Shown: in pieces, positions 32,530-40,596 of the stretch | Numbering within the stretch: the stretch's first letter is position 1 | Layout: each line of letters starts with the position of its first letter | Source of the DNA: Rhodosalinus sediminis | GTDB taxonomy: Bacteria > Pseudomonadota > Alphaproteobacteria > Rhodobacterales > Rhodobacteraceae | Direction of reading: 5' to 3' | NCBI RefSeq assembly: GCF_003385555.1 | Contig: NZ_QOHR01000001.1 | Span: 317,875 to 381,874, forward strand | DNA length: 64,000 bases | Program-made: the position numbers and the translations under genes | The notes under the pieces: generated by a model | Seen by the model: the letters and a program-made list of their open reading frames with translations, nothing else | Databases searched by the model: none | What the model was told of the DNA's origin: nothing

Positions 32530-32687
32530 TGAGTATCGCAAGGACGCACGAGATCCATCGCCGGCGGCGCGGGCGCAACCTCGGGGTCGCGCTCCTGCTG
32601 GTGGCCTTCATCGCCGTGATGTTCGGCCTGACGGTGGCCAAGATTTCCGACGGCAGCTTCGCACCGCCGCATCAGGAGGGGACATGA
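32529..32687 (+). CDS. small oxidase-cluster membrane protein (CoxF-like)
   Basis: 52 aa, too short for many gene finders. Basic N-terminus (THEIHRRRRGRNLG) followed by one TM (VALLLVAFIAVMFGLTVAKI) and a short tail. It overlaps ctaB by one base and ctaG by four (ATGA), so translation is coupled. Similar single-TM proteins sit in this place in other alphaproteobacterial oxidase operons (CoxF/DUF2909-like by position). Function unknown; an assembly factor is plausible. Confidence 0.75.
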   Translation: MSIARTHEIHRRRRGRNLGVALLLVAFIAVMFGLTVAKISDGSFAPPHQEGT

Positions 32688-33280
32688 CGCTCTTTCCCAC
32701 GGGCAAGACCCGCACGGTCGCGCAGGCGCTGGGCGTGGTTCTCTTCATGGGCGGCATGGCCTGGGCGTCGGTGCCGCTCTACGACTGGTTCTGCCGCGTG
32801 ACCGGCTACGGCGGCGAGACGAGCACCGCCGAGGCGGGCTCCGACGAGATCCTCGACGAGACGATCACCGTGCGCTTCGACGGCTCGCTCGAGCGCGACA
32901 TGCCGTGGGAGTTCGAGCCGATGCAGCGCGAGGTGGAGCTGCGCATCGGCGAGACGGGGCTCGTCTTCTACGAGGCCTACAACCCGACCGACCGGCCCGT
33001 CGCCGGCACGGCGAGCTACAACGTCGCGCCCTTCGACGCGGGCGGCTTCTTCACCAAGATCGACTGCTTCTGCTTCGAGCAGCAGGTGCTCGAACCCGGC
33101 GAGCGGGTGGAGATGCCGGTGACCTTCTACGTCGATCCCGACATCGTCGAGGATCGCGACGCGAAGTACATCCACACCATCACGCTCAGCTACACCTTCT
33201 ACGAGACGGACCTGCCCGCCGAGACGACGGAGCAGGCCGCGCTCGACACCGGCGCCCGCGCCGCAACCAAACCGAACTGA
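32684..33280 (+). CDS. ctaG: cytochrome c oxidase assembly protein CtaG/Cox11
   Basis: 198 aa. One N-terminal TM (about 12-32), then a periplasmic Cox11 domain with the copper-binding [16 protein letters not shown] (CxCF motif) in the middle. It delivers copper to the CuB site of subunit I. The ATGA overlap with the upstream 52-residue gene and the 25-bp gap to ctaE put it inside the operon. Confidence 0.95.
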   Translation: MTLFPTGKTRTVAQALGVVLFMGGMAWASVPLYDWFCRVTGYGGETSTAEAGSDEILDETITVRFDGSLERDMPWEFEPMQREVELRIGETGLVFYEAYNPTDRPVAGTASYNVAPFDAGGFFTKIDCFCFEQQVLEPGERVEMPVTFYVDPDIVEDRDAKYIHTITLSYTFYETDLPAETTEQAALDTGARAATKPN

Positions 33281-33305
33281 CGCCAAAAGGTCCCAGGGGA
33301 AAGCG

Positions 33306-34112
33306 ATGGCACACGCCAAGAACCACGATTACCACATTCTGAGCCCGTCGATCTGGCCCTTCCTCGGGGCGGTCTCGACCTTCGTGATGCTCTTCGGCTC
33401 GGTGCTCTGGATGCACAACAGCGGGCCGTGGGTCTTCCTGATCGGGCTCGTCGGCGTGGCCTACACGATGTTCGGCTGGTGGGCCGACGTCGTGTCCGAG
33501 AGCCGCGCGGGCGACCACACGCCGGTGGTGCGTATCGGCCTGCGCTACGGCTTCATCCTCTTCATCATGTCCGAGGTGATGTTCTTCGCGGCATGGTTCT
33601 GGAGCTTCTTCAAGCACGCGCTCTACCCGATGGACCCCGGCGGCATGAGCCCGGCGGTCGACGGGCAGTGGCCCCCCGCGGGGATCGAGACCTTCGATCC
33701 CTGGCACCTGCCGCTGATCAACACGCTGATCCTGCTCTGCTCGGGCGCCGCGGCGACCTGGGCGCACCACGCCCTCGTCGAGGAGAACAACCGCGAGGAC
33801 GTGAAGCGCGGCCTGATCATCGCCATCGTGCTCGGCGTGATCTTCACCTTCCTGCAGGGCTACGAGTACACGCACGCCGCCTTCGGCTTCGCCGGCAACA
33901 TCTACGGCGCGAACTTCTACATGGCGACGGGCTTCCACGGGGCGCACGTCATCATCGGGACGATCTTCCTGTTCGTCTGCCTGATCCGCCTGATGAAGGG
34001 GCACTTCACGCAGGAAAAGCACGTCGGCTTCGAGGCCGCGATCTGGTACTGGCACTTCGTGGACGTCGTCTGGCTCTTCCTCTTCGCCGTGATCTACGTC
34101 TGGGGCGGCTGA
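33306..34112 (+). CDS. ctaE: cytochrome c oxidase subunit III
   Basis: 268 aa, seven TMs, typical of aa3-type subunit III. Conserved [29 protein letters not shown] and [13 protein letters not shown] with [14 protein letters not shown] at the C-terminus. AGGGGAAAG precedes the ATG. A strong hairpin (34138-34162) follows before surf1. Confidence 0.96.
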   Translation: MAHAKNHDYHILSPSIWPFLGAVSTFVMLFGSVLWMHNSGPWVFLIGLVGVAYTMFGWWADVVSESRAGDHTPVVRIGLRYGFILFIMSEVMFFAAWFWSFFKHALYPMDPGGMSPAVDGQWPPAGIETFDPWHLPLINTLILLCSGAAATWAHHALVEENNREDVKRGLIIAIVLGVIFTFLQGYEYTHAAFGFAGNIYGANFYMATGFHGAHVIIGTIFLFVCLIRLMKGHFTQEKHVGFEAAIWYWHFVDVVWLFLFAVIYVWGG

Positions 34113-34137
34113 GCCGCGACACGCAGCTAGGGGTTCG

Positions 34138-34162
34138 GGGCGCGCGGTCCGGCCGCGCGCCC
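34138..34162 (+). terminator. stem-loop between ctaE and surf1
   Basis: Perfect 10-bp stem (34138-34147 with 34153-34162), 5-nt loop, followed only by TTCG. It may lower read-through from the oxidase subunits into surf1-thrC rather than stop it. Confidence 0.45.
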
Positions 34163-34179
34163 TTCGTATGGGAGGGGTC

Positions 34180-34854
34180 ATGCGACGCTTCATCGGACCG
34201 CTCGTCATCGGCATCGCGGGGGCGGCGGTGCTTATCGCGCTCGGCGTGTGGCAGGTCCAGCGCCTCGCCTGGAAGGAGGCGCTGCTCGCCGACATCGAGG
34301 CGCGCATCGCCGCCGAGCCGGTCGCGCTGCCCGCCGACCCGGACCCGGAGGCGGATCGCTACCTGCCGGTGCGGGCCGAGGGCACCATCGGCGAGCGGGA
34401 ACTGCACGTCCTCGTCTCCACCAAGGCCGAGGGGGCGGGCTTCCGCATCGTCGCGCCCTTCGAGACGGAGGCGGGGCGGCGCGTCCTGCTCGACCGGGGG
34501 TTCGTTCCCAACGCCGCGAAGGCGGCCGATCGCCGCACCGGCGCCGCTACTGTGACCGGCAACCTGCACTGGCCCGACGATCGCAATTCCTCCACGCCCG
34601 AGAACGACCCGGCGGATAACTACTGGTACGCCCGCGATCTCGGCCCGATGGCGGAGGCGCTCGGCACCGAGCCGCTCCTCCTGATCGTGCGGCAGGAAAA
34701 CCCGCCCGCGCCCGGAATCACGCCCTTGCCGGTGGACACCAGCGGGATTCCGAACGATCACCTCGAATACGCCGTCACCTGGTTCGGGCTCGCCGTCGTC
34801 TGGGTGGCGATGACGGGGTATCTCTTGTGGCGCACCGCGCGAAGGACCGCCTGA
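34180..34854 (+). CDS. SURF1 family oxidase assembly protein
   Basis: 224 aa. TM at each end (about 3-21 and 199-217) flanking a periplasmic domain; ALGVWQVQRLAWKEALL at the N-terminus is the SURF1 GxWQxxRxxWK signature. Helps insert heme a into subunit I. ATG 34180 is chosen (GGAGGGG upstream); ATG 34168 lies before that RBS. The stop overlaps thrC (TGATG). Confidence 0.92.
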   Translation: MRRFIGPLVIGIAGAAVLIALGVWQVQRLAWKEALLADIEARIAAEPVALPADPDPEADRYLPVRAEGTIGERELHVLVSTKAEGAGFRIVAPFETEAGRRVLLDRGFVPNAAKAADRRTGAATVTGNLHWPDDRNSSTPENDPADNYWYARDLGPMAEALGTEPLLLIVRQENPPAPGITPLPVDTSGIPNDHLEYAVTWFGLAVVWVAMTGYLLWRTARRTA

Positions 34855-36245
34855 TGCACTACGTTTCCACCCGCGGGCAGGCGCCCGCGCTCGACTTCGA
34901 GGCGACGATGCTCGCCGGTCTGGCCCGCGACGGCGGGCTCTACGTCCCCGAGCGCATCCCCGAAATGGCGCCGGCGGAGATCGCCGCGCTCGCGGGGGCG
35001 CCTTACGAGGAGGCCGCGCTGCGCGTGATCGCGCCCTTCACGGGCGAGGCCTTCGGCGAGGCGGCGCTGTCCGACATGATCGAACGCGCCTACGCGGGCT
35101 TTCGCCACGAGGCGCGCGCGCCGCTCAAGCAGCTGGCGCCGAACCACTTCCTGCTGGAGCTCTTCCACGGCCCGACGCTCGCCTTCAAGGACTTCGCGAT
35201 GCAGCTCATCGGGCAGCTCTTCCAGGCCGCGCTCGCGCGGCGGGGGGAGCGCATCTGCATCGTCGGGGCCACGAGCGGCGACACCGGCTCCGCCGCGATC
35301 GAGGCGTTCCGCGGGCTCGACAACGTGGACGTCTTCATCCTCTTCCCCGAGGGCCGCGTCTCGGAGGTGCAGCGCCGGCAGATGACCACCCCGCAAGAGG
35401 CGAACGTCCACGCGCTCGCCATCGAGGGGGACTTCGACGCGGCGCAGGCCCGCGTGAAGGACATGTTCAACGACCACGCCTTCCGCGACGCGGTGGGGCT
35501 CGCCGCGGTGAACTCGATCAACTGGGCGCGGGTGCTCGCGCAGACGGTCTATTACGTCACCGCCGCGGCGAGCCTCGGCGCGCCGCACCGCCCCGTTAGC
35601 TTCACCGTGCCCACCGGCAATTTCGGCGACGTCTTCGCGGGTTACGTGGCGAAGCGCATGGGGCTTCCGATCGACAAGCTCGTGGTGGCCACCAACCAGA
35701 ACGACATCCTGCACCGTTGCCTGACCACCGGCCGCTACGAGGTGGAGGGGGTCGTGCCCTCCATCAGCCCCTCGATGGACATTCAGGTGAGCTCGAACTT
35801 CGAGCGCGCGCTCTTCGACGTCTACGACCGCGACGGCGCGGCGGTCGCGCAGCTCATGGAGGAGCAGAAGGCCCGGGGCGGCTTCGCGCTTAGCCAGGGC
35901 GCGCTCGCCCGCCTGCGCGAGGTCTTCGCCTCCGGCCGCGCCTCGGAGGAGGAGACGCGCGCCACGATCGCCCGCACGCTCGAGGCCACGGGCGAGCTTC
36001 TCTGCCCGCACAGCGCCGTCGGCGTGCATGTGGCCGAAGCGGCGCGCGCGCGGGACGTGCCGATGGTCACGCTCGCCACCGCCCATCCGGCGAAGTTTCC
36101 CGACGCGGTGGAGGCGGCGACCGGCGTCCGCCCGGCCCTTCCCCCCAGCATGGCGAACCTCTATGAGCGGCCGGAGCGGGCGACGACCGTGCCCGACGAC
36201 CTCGCCGCCATTCAGGATCTCATCAGGGAGCGCCTTCGCCGTTGA
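34854..36245 (+). CDS. thrC: threonine synthase
   Basis: 463 aa PLP enzyme converting O-phosphohomoserine to threonine. N-terminal YVSTRGQAPALDFEAT, PLP-lysine motif GPTLAFKDFAMQLIGQ, ATSGDTGSAAIEAFRG, and VPTGNFGDVFAGYVAKRMG. Length fits the long bacterial form. One-base overlaps join it to surf1, and it overlaps the next gene's TTG start by 4 bp, so thrC is an ordinary passenger of the oxidase run in this group. Confidence 0.95.
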   Translation: MHYVSTRGQAPALDFEATMLAGLARDGGLYVPERIPEMAPAEIAALAGAPYEEAALRVIAPFTGEAFGEAALSDMIERAYAGFRHEARAPLKQLAPNHFLLELFHGPTLAFKDFAMQLIGQLFQAALARRGERICIVGATSGDTGSAAIEAFRGLDNVDVFILFPEGRVSEVQRRQMTTPQEANVHALAIEGDFDAAQARVKDMFNDHAFRDAVGLAAVNSINWARVLAQTVYYVTAAASLGAPHRPVSFTVPTGNFGDVFAGYVAKRMGLPIDKLVVATNQNDILHRCLTTGRYEVEGVVPSISPSMDIQVSSNFERALFDVYDRDGAAVAQLMEEQKARGGFALSQGALARLREVFASGRASEEETRATIARTLEATGELLCPHSAVGVHVAEAARARDVPMVTLATAHPAKFPDAVEAATGVRPALPPSMANLYERPERATTVPDDLAAIQDLIRERLRR

Positions 36246-37513
36246 CCGTGCCCACCACCCGCCTCGACACCCTGCCGAACGGCCTCCGGGTCGTGACCGA
36301 ACACATGCCCGGCCTCGCCTCCGCCGCGGTCGGAGTCTGGGTCTGCGCCGGCGGCCGCGACGAACGGGAGAGCGAGTGCGGCGTCGCGCATTTTCTCGAG
36401 CACATGGCGTTCAAGGGCACCGAGCGGCGCAGCGCGCTCGAGATCGCCGAGGCGATCGAGGACGTGGGCGGCTACATGAACGCCTACACCTCGCGCGACG
36501 CGACGGCCTATTACGCCCGCGTGCTGGGCGAGGACGTGCCGCTCGCGCTGGACGTGATCGCGGACATCCTGCTCGCCCCCGCCTTCGCGCCCGAGGAGAT
36601 CGAGGTCGAGCGCGGCGTGATCCTGCAGGAGATCGGGCAGGCGCTGGACACGCCGGACGACATCGTCTTCGACTGGCTGCAGGAGGCCGCCTATCCGGGT
36701 CAGCCCTTCGGCCGTCCGATCCTCGGCCCGGCCGAGCGGGTGGAGCGCTTCGGCCGCACGGATCTCGCGCGCTTCGTCGAGGAGCACTACGCGCCGGGGC
36801 AGATGATCCTCGCCGCCGCGGGCGACGTGGACCACGACGCGCTGATGCGCCTCGCCGAGCGGCACTTCGGCCACCTCGCCCCGCGGCCCGCGCCGGCGCC
36901 TGCGCCCGCCGTCTTCCGGGGCGGCGAGATCCGGCGCGACAAGCCGCTGGAGCAGGCGCACATGGCGCTCGCCTTCGAGGCGCCCTCTTACCACGACCCG
37001 CTCCTCTACGCGGCGCAGGTCTGGTCCGTGGCTTTGGGCGGCGGCATGTCGAGCCGGCTGTTCCAGGAAATCCGCGAAAAGCGAGGCCTCTGCTACACGA
37101 TCTTCGCGCAAGCGGGCGCGCATGCCGACACCGGCTGCCTGACGATCTACGCCGGCACCGGGGGGGACGCGCTCGGCGATCTGACGGCGCTCACCTTCGA
37201 CGAGCTCGCCCGCGCCGCCGACGACCTGACCGAGGCCGAGATCGCTCGCGCCCGCGCGCAGATGAAGGCGGGGCTCCTCATGGGGCTCGAAAGCCCGTCG
37301 AACCGGGCCGAACGCCTCGCCCGGATGGTGCAGGTCTATGGCGAGGTCCCCGGCGTGAGCGAGACGGCGGCGCGCATCGACGCGGTGACCCGCGACGAGC
37401 TGCGCGCGGCGGGCGCCCGCATCGCCGGTCAGGCGCCCATGGCGCTCGCCCTTTACGGGCCGCTGGAGCGCGCGCCCGCCTTCGCGGCGCTGCAGGCGCG
37501 CCGGGCGGCGTGA
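36242..37513 (+). CDS. M16 family zinc peptidase (mitochondrial processing peptidase-like)
   Basis: 423 aa. Inverted zinc motif HFLEH at 50-54 in GVAHFLEHMAFKGT, with the third ligand Glu in the EEIEVERGVILQEI helix (about residues 118-131). C-terminal half is the inactive M16_C domain. Acts on small peptides or misfolded segments. The start is a TTG inside the thrC stop region (TTGA); GTG 36248 is the alternative. Confidence 0.92.
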   Translation: MTVPTTRLDTLPNGLRVVTEHMPGLASAAVGVWVCAGGRDERESECGVAHFLEHMAFKGTERRSALEIAEAIEDVGGYMNAYTSRDATAYYARVLGEDVPLALDVIADILLAPAFAPEEIEVERGVILQEIGQALDTPDDIVFDWLQEAAYPGQPFGRPILGPAERVERFGRTDLARFVEEHYAPGQMILAAAGDVDHDALMRLAERHFGHLAPRPAPAPAPAVFRGGEIRRDKPLEQAHMALAFEAPSYHDPLLYAAQVWSVALGGGMSSRLFQEIREKRGLCYTIFAQAGAHADTGCLTIYAGTGGDALGDLTALTFDELARAADDLTEAEIARARAQMKAGLLMGLESPSNRAERLARMVQVYGEVPGVSETAARIDAVTRDELRAAGARIAGQAPMALALYGPLERAPAFAALQARRAA

Positions 37514-38097
37514 TGTTCCGGCCAGGGCGGAAGCTCCGGCTGGAGACCGAGCGCATGACGCTCCGCCCGCCGAGCCACGCCGATTTCCGCGACTGGACGG
37601 CGCTGCGCGATCGCTCGCGCGCGTTCCTCGTCCCGTGGGAGCCCGCCTGGGCCGAGGATCACCTGACGCGCAAGGCCTTCACCAACCGCGTCTACTGGGC
37701 GGGCCGGGCGATCGGGCAGGGCACGGCGGTGCCGCTCTTCCTGATCCGGCGCGAGGATCAGTGCCTGATCGGGGCCGTCACGCTCGACAACATCCGCCGC
37801 GGCCCCGCGCAGTCGAGCACGCTCGGCTACTGGATCGGCGCGCCCTACGCGCGGCAGGGCTACATGCGCGAGGCGCTGGAGGCGGTCGTGCACCACGCCT
37901 GGACGAAGCTCGACCTCTCGCGGCTCGAGGCCGCTTGCCTGCCCGAGAACACCGCCTCGCGCGGGCTCTTGGAAAAGGTCGGCTTCAAGTACGAGGGCGT
38001 CGCGCAGAGCTACCTGCAGATCGCGGGGCGCTGGCGGACGCATGTCCTCTACGCGGCGCTGCGCGCCGACCGGCGGGGGCGCACCGATGCCGGCTGA
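37513..38097 (+). CDS. GNAT acetyltransferase, RimJ-like
   Basis: 194 aa GNAT protein of the RimJ/RimL type (N-terminal or small-molecule acetyltransferase). Blocks: LRLETERMTLRPPSHADFRDW, IGAVTLDNIRRGPAQSSTLGYWIG and the acetyl-CoA loop APYARQGYMREAL, then PENTASRGLLEKVGFKYEG. ATG overlaps the M16 stop by one base. Substrate unknown; ribosomal protein S5 is the usual RimJ target. Confidence 0.88.
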   Translation: MFRPGRKLRLETERMTLRPPSHADFRDWTALRDRSRAFLVPWEPAWAEDHLTRKAFTNRVYWAGRAIGQGTAVPLFLIRREDQCLIGAVTLDNIRRGPAQSSTLGYWIGAPYARQGYMREALEAVVHHAWTKLDLSRLEAACLPENTASRGLLEKVGFKYEGVAQSYLQIAGRWRTHVLYAALRADRRGRTDAG

Positions 38098-38205
38098 GCG
38101 CGCGGCCCCGAGCGAAGAGGCCCCGCACGGGGCCGATGCGCGCATGCCGGGGCTGACGCGGCGTCCGGATGTCCTATCTTCCCGGTATCGAGGAGGTGCC
38201 GGACC

Positions 38206-39093
38206 ATGATTCGACTGCTCGCCGCCGCGCTCGCCGTGTGCCTTGCCCTGCCCGCCGCCGCTCAGGACGCGGCGGAGCGCCGCCCCAGCCACTGCATCGC
38301 CATCGCCGACGCGGCGCCGGGGATCGAGTATCGCCGCGCCTCCGCCCAGACCGCTTCGCCACCGGCCGCGCGGCTCTGGCGCGCCTCCACGCAGCCGAGC
38401 CACCGGGAGGCGCTGCCCGACTACACCGTGCGCCTGCGCTTTCTCGGGCACGCCTCCTTTCTGATCCGCACGCCCGGCGGGCTGACGGCGGTGACCGATT
38501 ACACCGGCTTCATCGGCAACACCGACCTGATCCCGGACGTGGTCACCATGAACCACGCCCATTCGACGCACTGGACGGCCAACCCCGACCCGGCGATCCC
38601 GCATGTCCTGCGCGGCTGGGGCGAGGAGTTCGGCGCCGGGATCGAGCATCACCTCGACCTCGGCGAGATGCTCGTGCGCAACGTCTCCACCGACATCCGT
38701 GGCGGCTTCAACGGCCGGGACGAGCCGCGCGGCAACTCGATCTTCGTCTTCGAGGTGGCGGGGCTCTGCATCGGGCATCTCGGGCACCTGCACCACATGC
38801 CGACCGAGGCGCAATTCGCCGCGCTCGGGCGCCTCGACGTGGTCATGGCGCCGGTGGACGGCGGCTACACCATGGCGCTCGACGACATGATCGCGGTGCT
38901 CAAGCGCCTGCGCGCCTCCGTCGTCCTGCCGATGCACTGGTTCTCGGGGCGCTCGCTCGGCACCTTCCGCGACGGGATGGCCGACGACTTCGCCATCGTC
39001 GACCGCAACGCACCCTTCATCGACGTGAGCCTCGCCGACCTGCCGGAGCGGCCGACGGTGGTCTTCCTGCAACCGCGGCGGCTGCGCGACTGA
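38206..39093 (+). CDS. secreted MBL-fold metallo-hydrolase, UlaG-like
   Basis: 295 aa. Signal peptide 1-19 or so (LLAAALAVCLALPAAA), then a metallo-beta-lactamase fold: LRFLGHASFLIRT, the metal motif VTMNHAHSTHW, GHLGHLHHMP and VVLPMHWFSG. The motif reads HxHxTH where most members have HxHxDH, so one metal site may be altered. The Shine-Dalgarno AGGAGG is strong. Its stop overlaps the FAD-oxidase start (TGATG), so the two are coupled. Substrate unknown. Confidence 0.85.
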   Translation: MIRLLAAALAVCLALPAAAQDAAERRPSHCIAIADAAPGIEYRRASAQTASPPAARLWRASTQPSHREALPDYTVRLRFLGHASFLIRTPGGLTAVTDYTGFIGNTDLIPDVVTMNHAHSTHWTANPDPAIPHVLRGWGEEFGAGIEHHLDLGEMLVRNVSTDIRGGFNGRDEPRGNSIFVFEVAGLCIGHLGHLHHMPTEAQFAALGRLDVVMAPVDGGYTMALDDMIAVLKRLRASVVLPMHWFSGRSLGTFRDGMADDFAIVDRNAPFIDVSLADLPERPTVVFLQPRRLRD

Positions 39094-40523
39094 TGGACGG
39101 CGCGCTCCGGCTCTCCGAGGCGGACGCCGCCTTCGCCGAGCGACTGGCCGCCCGCCTGCCCGCGGGGCGGATCGGCGCGCCGGGGGCCGCGCATCTGGAG
39201 GAGCCGCGCGGGCGCTGGCAGGGGCAGGGCGGCGTGCTCGCCCGCCCCGTCACGGCAGAGGAGGTGGCCGAGATCGTGCGCACCTGCGCCGAGGCGCGCG
39301 TGCCGGTGGTGCCCTACGGCGGCGGCACGGGCCTCGTCGGCGGACAGATCGCGACGGAGGGGCCGCGGCCCGTGATCCTCTCGCTCGACCGGATGACCGC
39401 GATCCGCGGCGTCGACGCGCGCGAGAACGTGCTCACCGTCGAAGCGGGCGCGGTGCTCGCCGACATCCGGGCGGCGGCCGAGGGGGCCGGGCGGCTCTTT
39501 CCGCTCTCGCTCGCCTCCGAGGGGACGGCGCGCATCGGCGGGCTGCTCGCCACCAACGCCGGCGGGATCAACACGCTGCGCTACGGCAACGCCCGCGCGC
39601 TCTGCCTCGGGGTGGAGGCGGTGTTGCCCGACGGGCGCCTCTGGCACGGGCTGACGCGGCTCAGGAAGGACAACACCGGCTACGACCTGCGCGATCTCCT
39701 GATCGGGGCGGAGGGGACGCTGGGCGTGATCACCGCGGCGACGCTCGCGCTCCACCCGCGCCCGGCGGGGGAGGGGACGGCGCTTTTCGCGGTGCGCGAC
39801 CCCTCCGCCGCGCTCGACCTGCTGGCGCGCGCGCGCGACCGTCTGGGCGAGGGGATCTCGGCCTTCGAGCTCATGCACCGGCAGGGGATGGAGTTCCTCG
39901 CCGAGACGCTGCCGGAGACGCGCCTGCCCTGGTCCGAGCCGCCGGAGTGGACGGTACTGATCGAGGTGGGTCTCGCCGCCGGGCTCGACCCGGCCGGGGC
40001 GCTCGAGGACCTCTTCGCCGAGGTGGCGGAGGCCGGGCTCGCCCACGACGGGCTGATCGCGCAGTCGGAGACGCAGCGCGCCGCGGTCTGGGCGGTGCGC
40101 GAGCGCATCCCGGAGGCGAACCGCCTGATCGGCGCGATCTCCAGCCACGACATCTCGGTGCCGCTCGCCGCGATCCCGGAGTTCATCGCCCGCGCCGGCG
40201 CTGCCCTCGCCGAGATCGGGAGCTTCCGCGTCAACTGCTTCGGGCACGTGGGCGACGGCAACCTGCATTACAACGTCTTTCCGGTGCTCGGGCGCAGCCG
40301 CGCCGACCACGAGCACCAGCGCGACGCGATCAAGCGTTGCGTGCACGACATCGTCCACGCCCTCGAGGGCTCCGTCGCGGCCGAGCACGGCGTCGGCCGG
40401 CTCAAGGTGCCGGACCTGGAGCGTTATGGCGACCCCGCGAAACTCGCCGCGATGCGCGCGATCAAGGCCGCGCTCGACCCGGCGGGCATCATGAACCCCG
40501 GCGCGGTGCTGCGCGCGCCCTGA
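39093..40523 (+). CDS. FAD-linked oxidase, D-2-hydroxyacid dehydrogenase type (GlcD/D2HGDH-like)
   Basis: 476 aa. FAD_binding_4 domain with VVPYGGGTGLVGGQ and ASEGTARIGGLLATNAGG, then an FAD-oxidase C domain with FGHVGDGNLHYNV, KRCVHDIVHALEGSVAAEHGVG and a C-terminal LDPAGIMNPGAVL. It oxidises a D-2-hydroxyacid (D-lactate, glycolate or D-2-hydroxyglutarate; the sequence fits the last group well) and passes electrons to a quinone or flavoprotein. No GlcE/GlcF partners adjoin, which favours a stand-alone enzyme. Confidence 0.88.
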   Translation: MDGALRLSEADAAFAERLAARLPAGRIGAPGAAHLEEPRGRWQGQGGVLARPVTAEEVAEIVRTCAEARVPVVPYGGGTGLVGGQIATEGPRPVILSLDRMTAIRGVDARENVLTVEAGAVLADIRAAAEGAGRLFPLSLASEGTARIGGLLATNAGGINTLRYGNARALCLGVEAVLPDGRLWHGLTRLRKDNTGYDLRDLLIGAEGTLGVITAATLALHPRPAGEGTALFAVRDPSAALDLLARARDRLGEGISAFELMHRQGMEFLAETLPETRLPWSEPPEWTVLIEVGLAAGLDPAGALEDLFAEVAEAGLAHDGLIAQSETQRAAVWAVRERIPEANRLIGAISSHDISVPLAAIPEFIARAGAALAEIGSFRVNCFGHVGDGNLHYNVFPVLGRSRADHEHQRDAIKRCVHDIVHALEGSVAAEHGVGRLKVPDLERYGDPAKLAAMRAIKAALDPAGIMNPGAVLRAP

Positions 40524-40596
40524 GGACGCCGCGACGGTGCCCCGGCCACCGCTGGCGCGCGCGACGGCGCCGGCTGCCCGATCCCATCCCCCGCGC

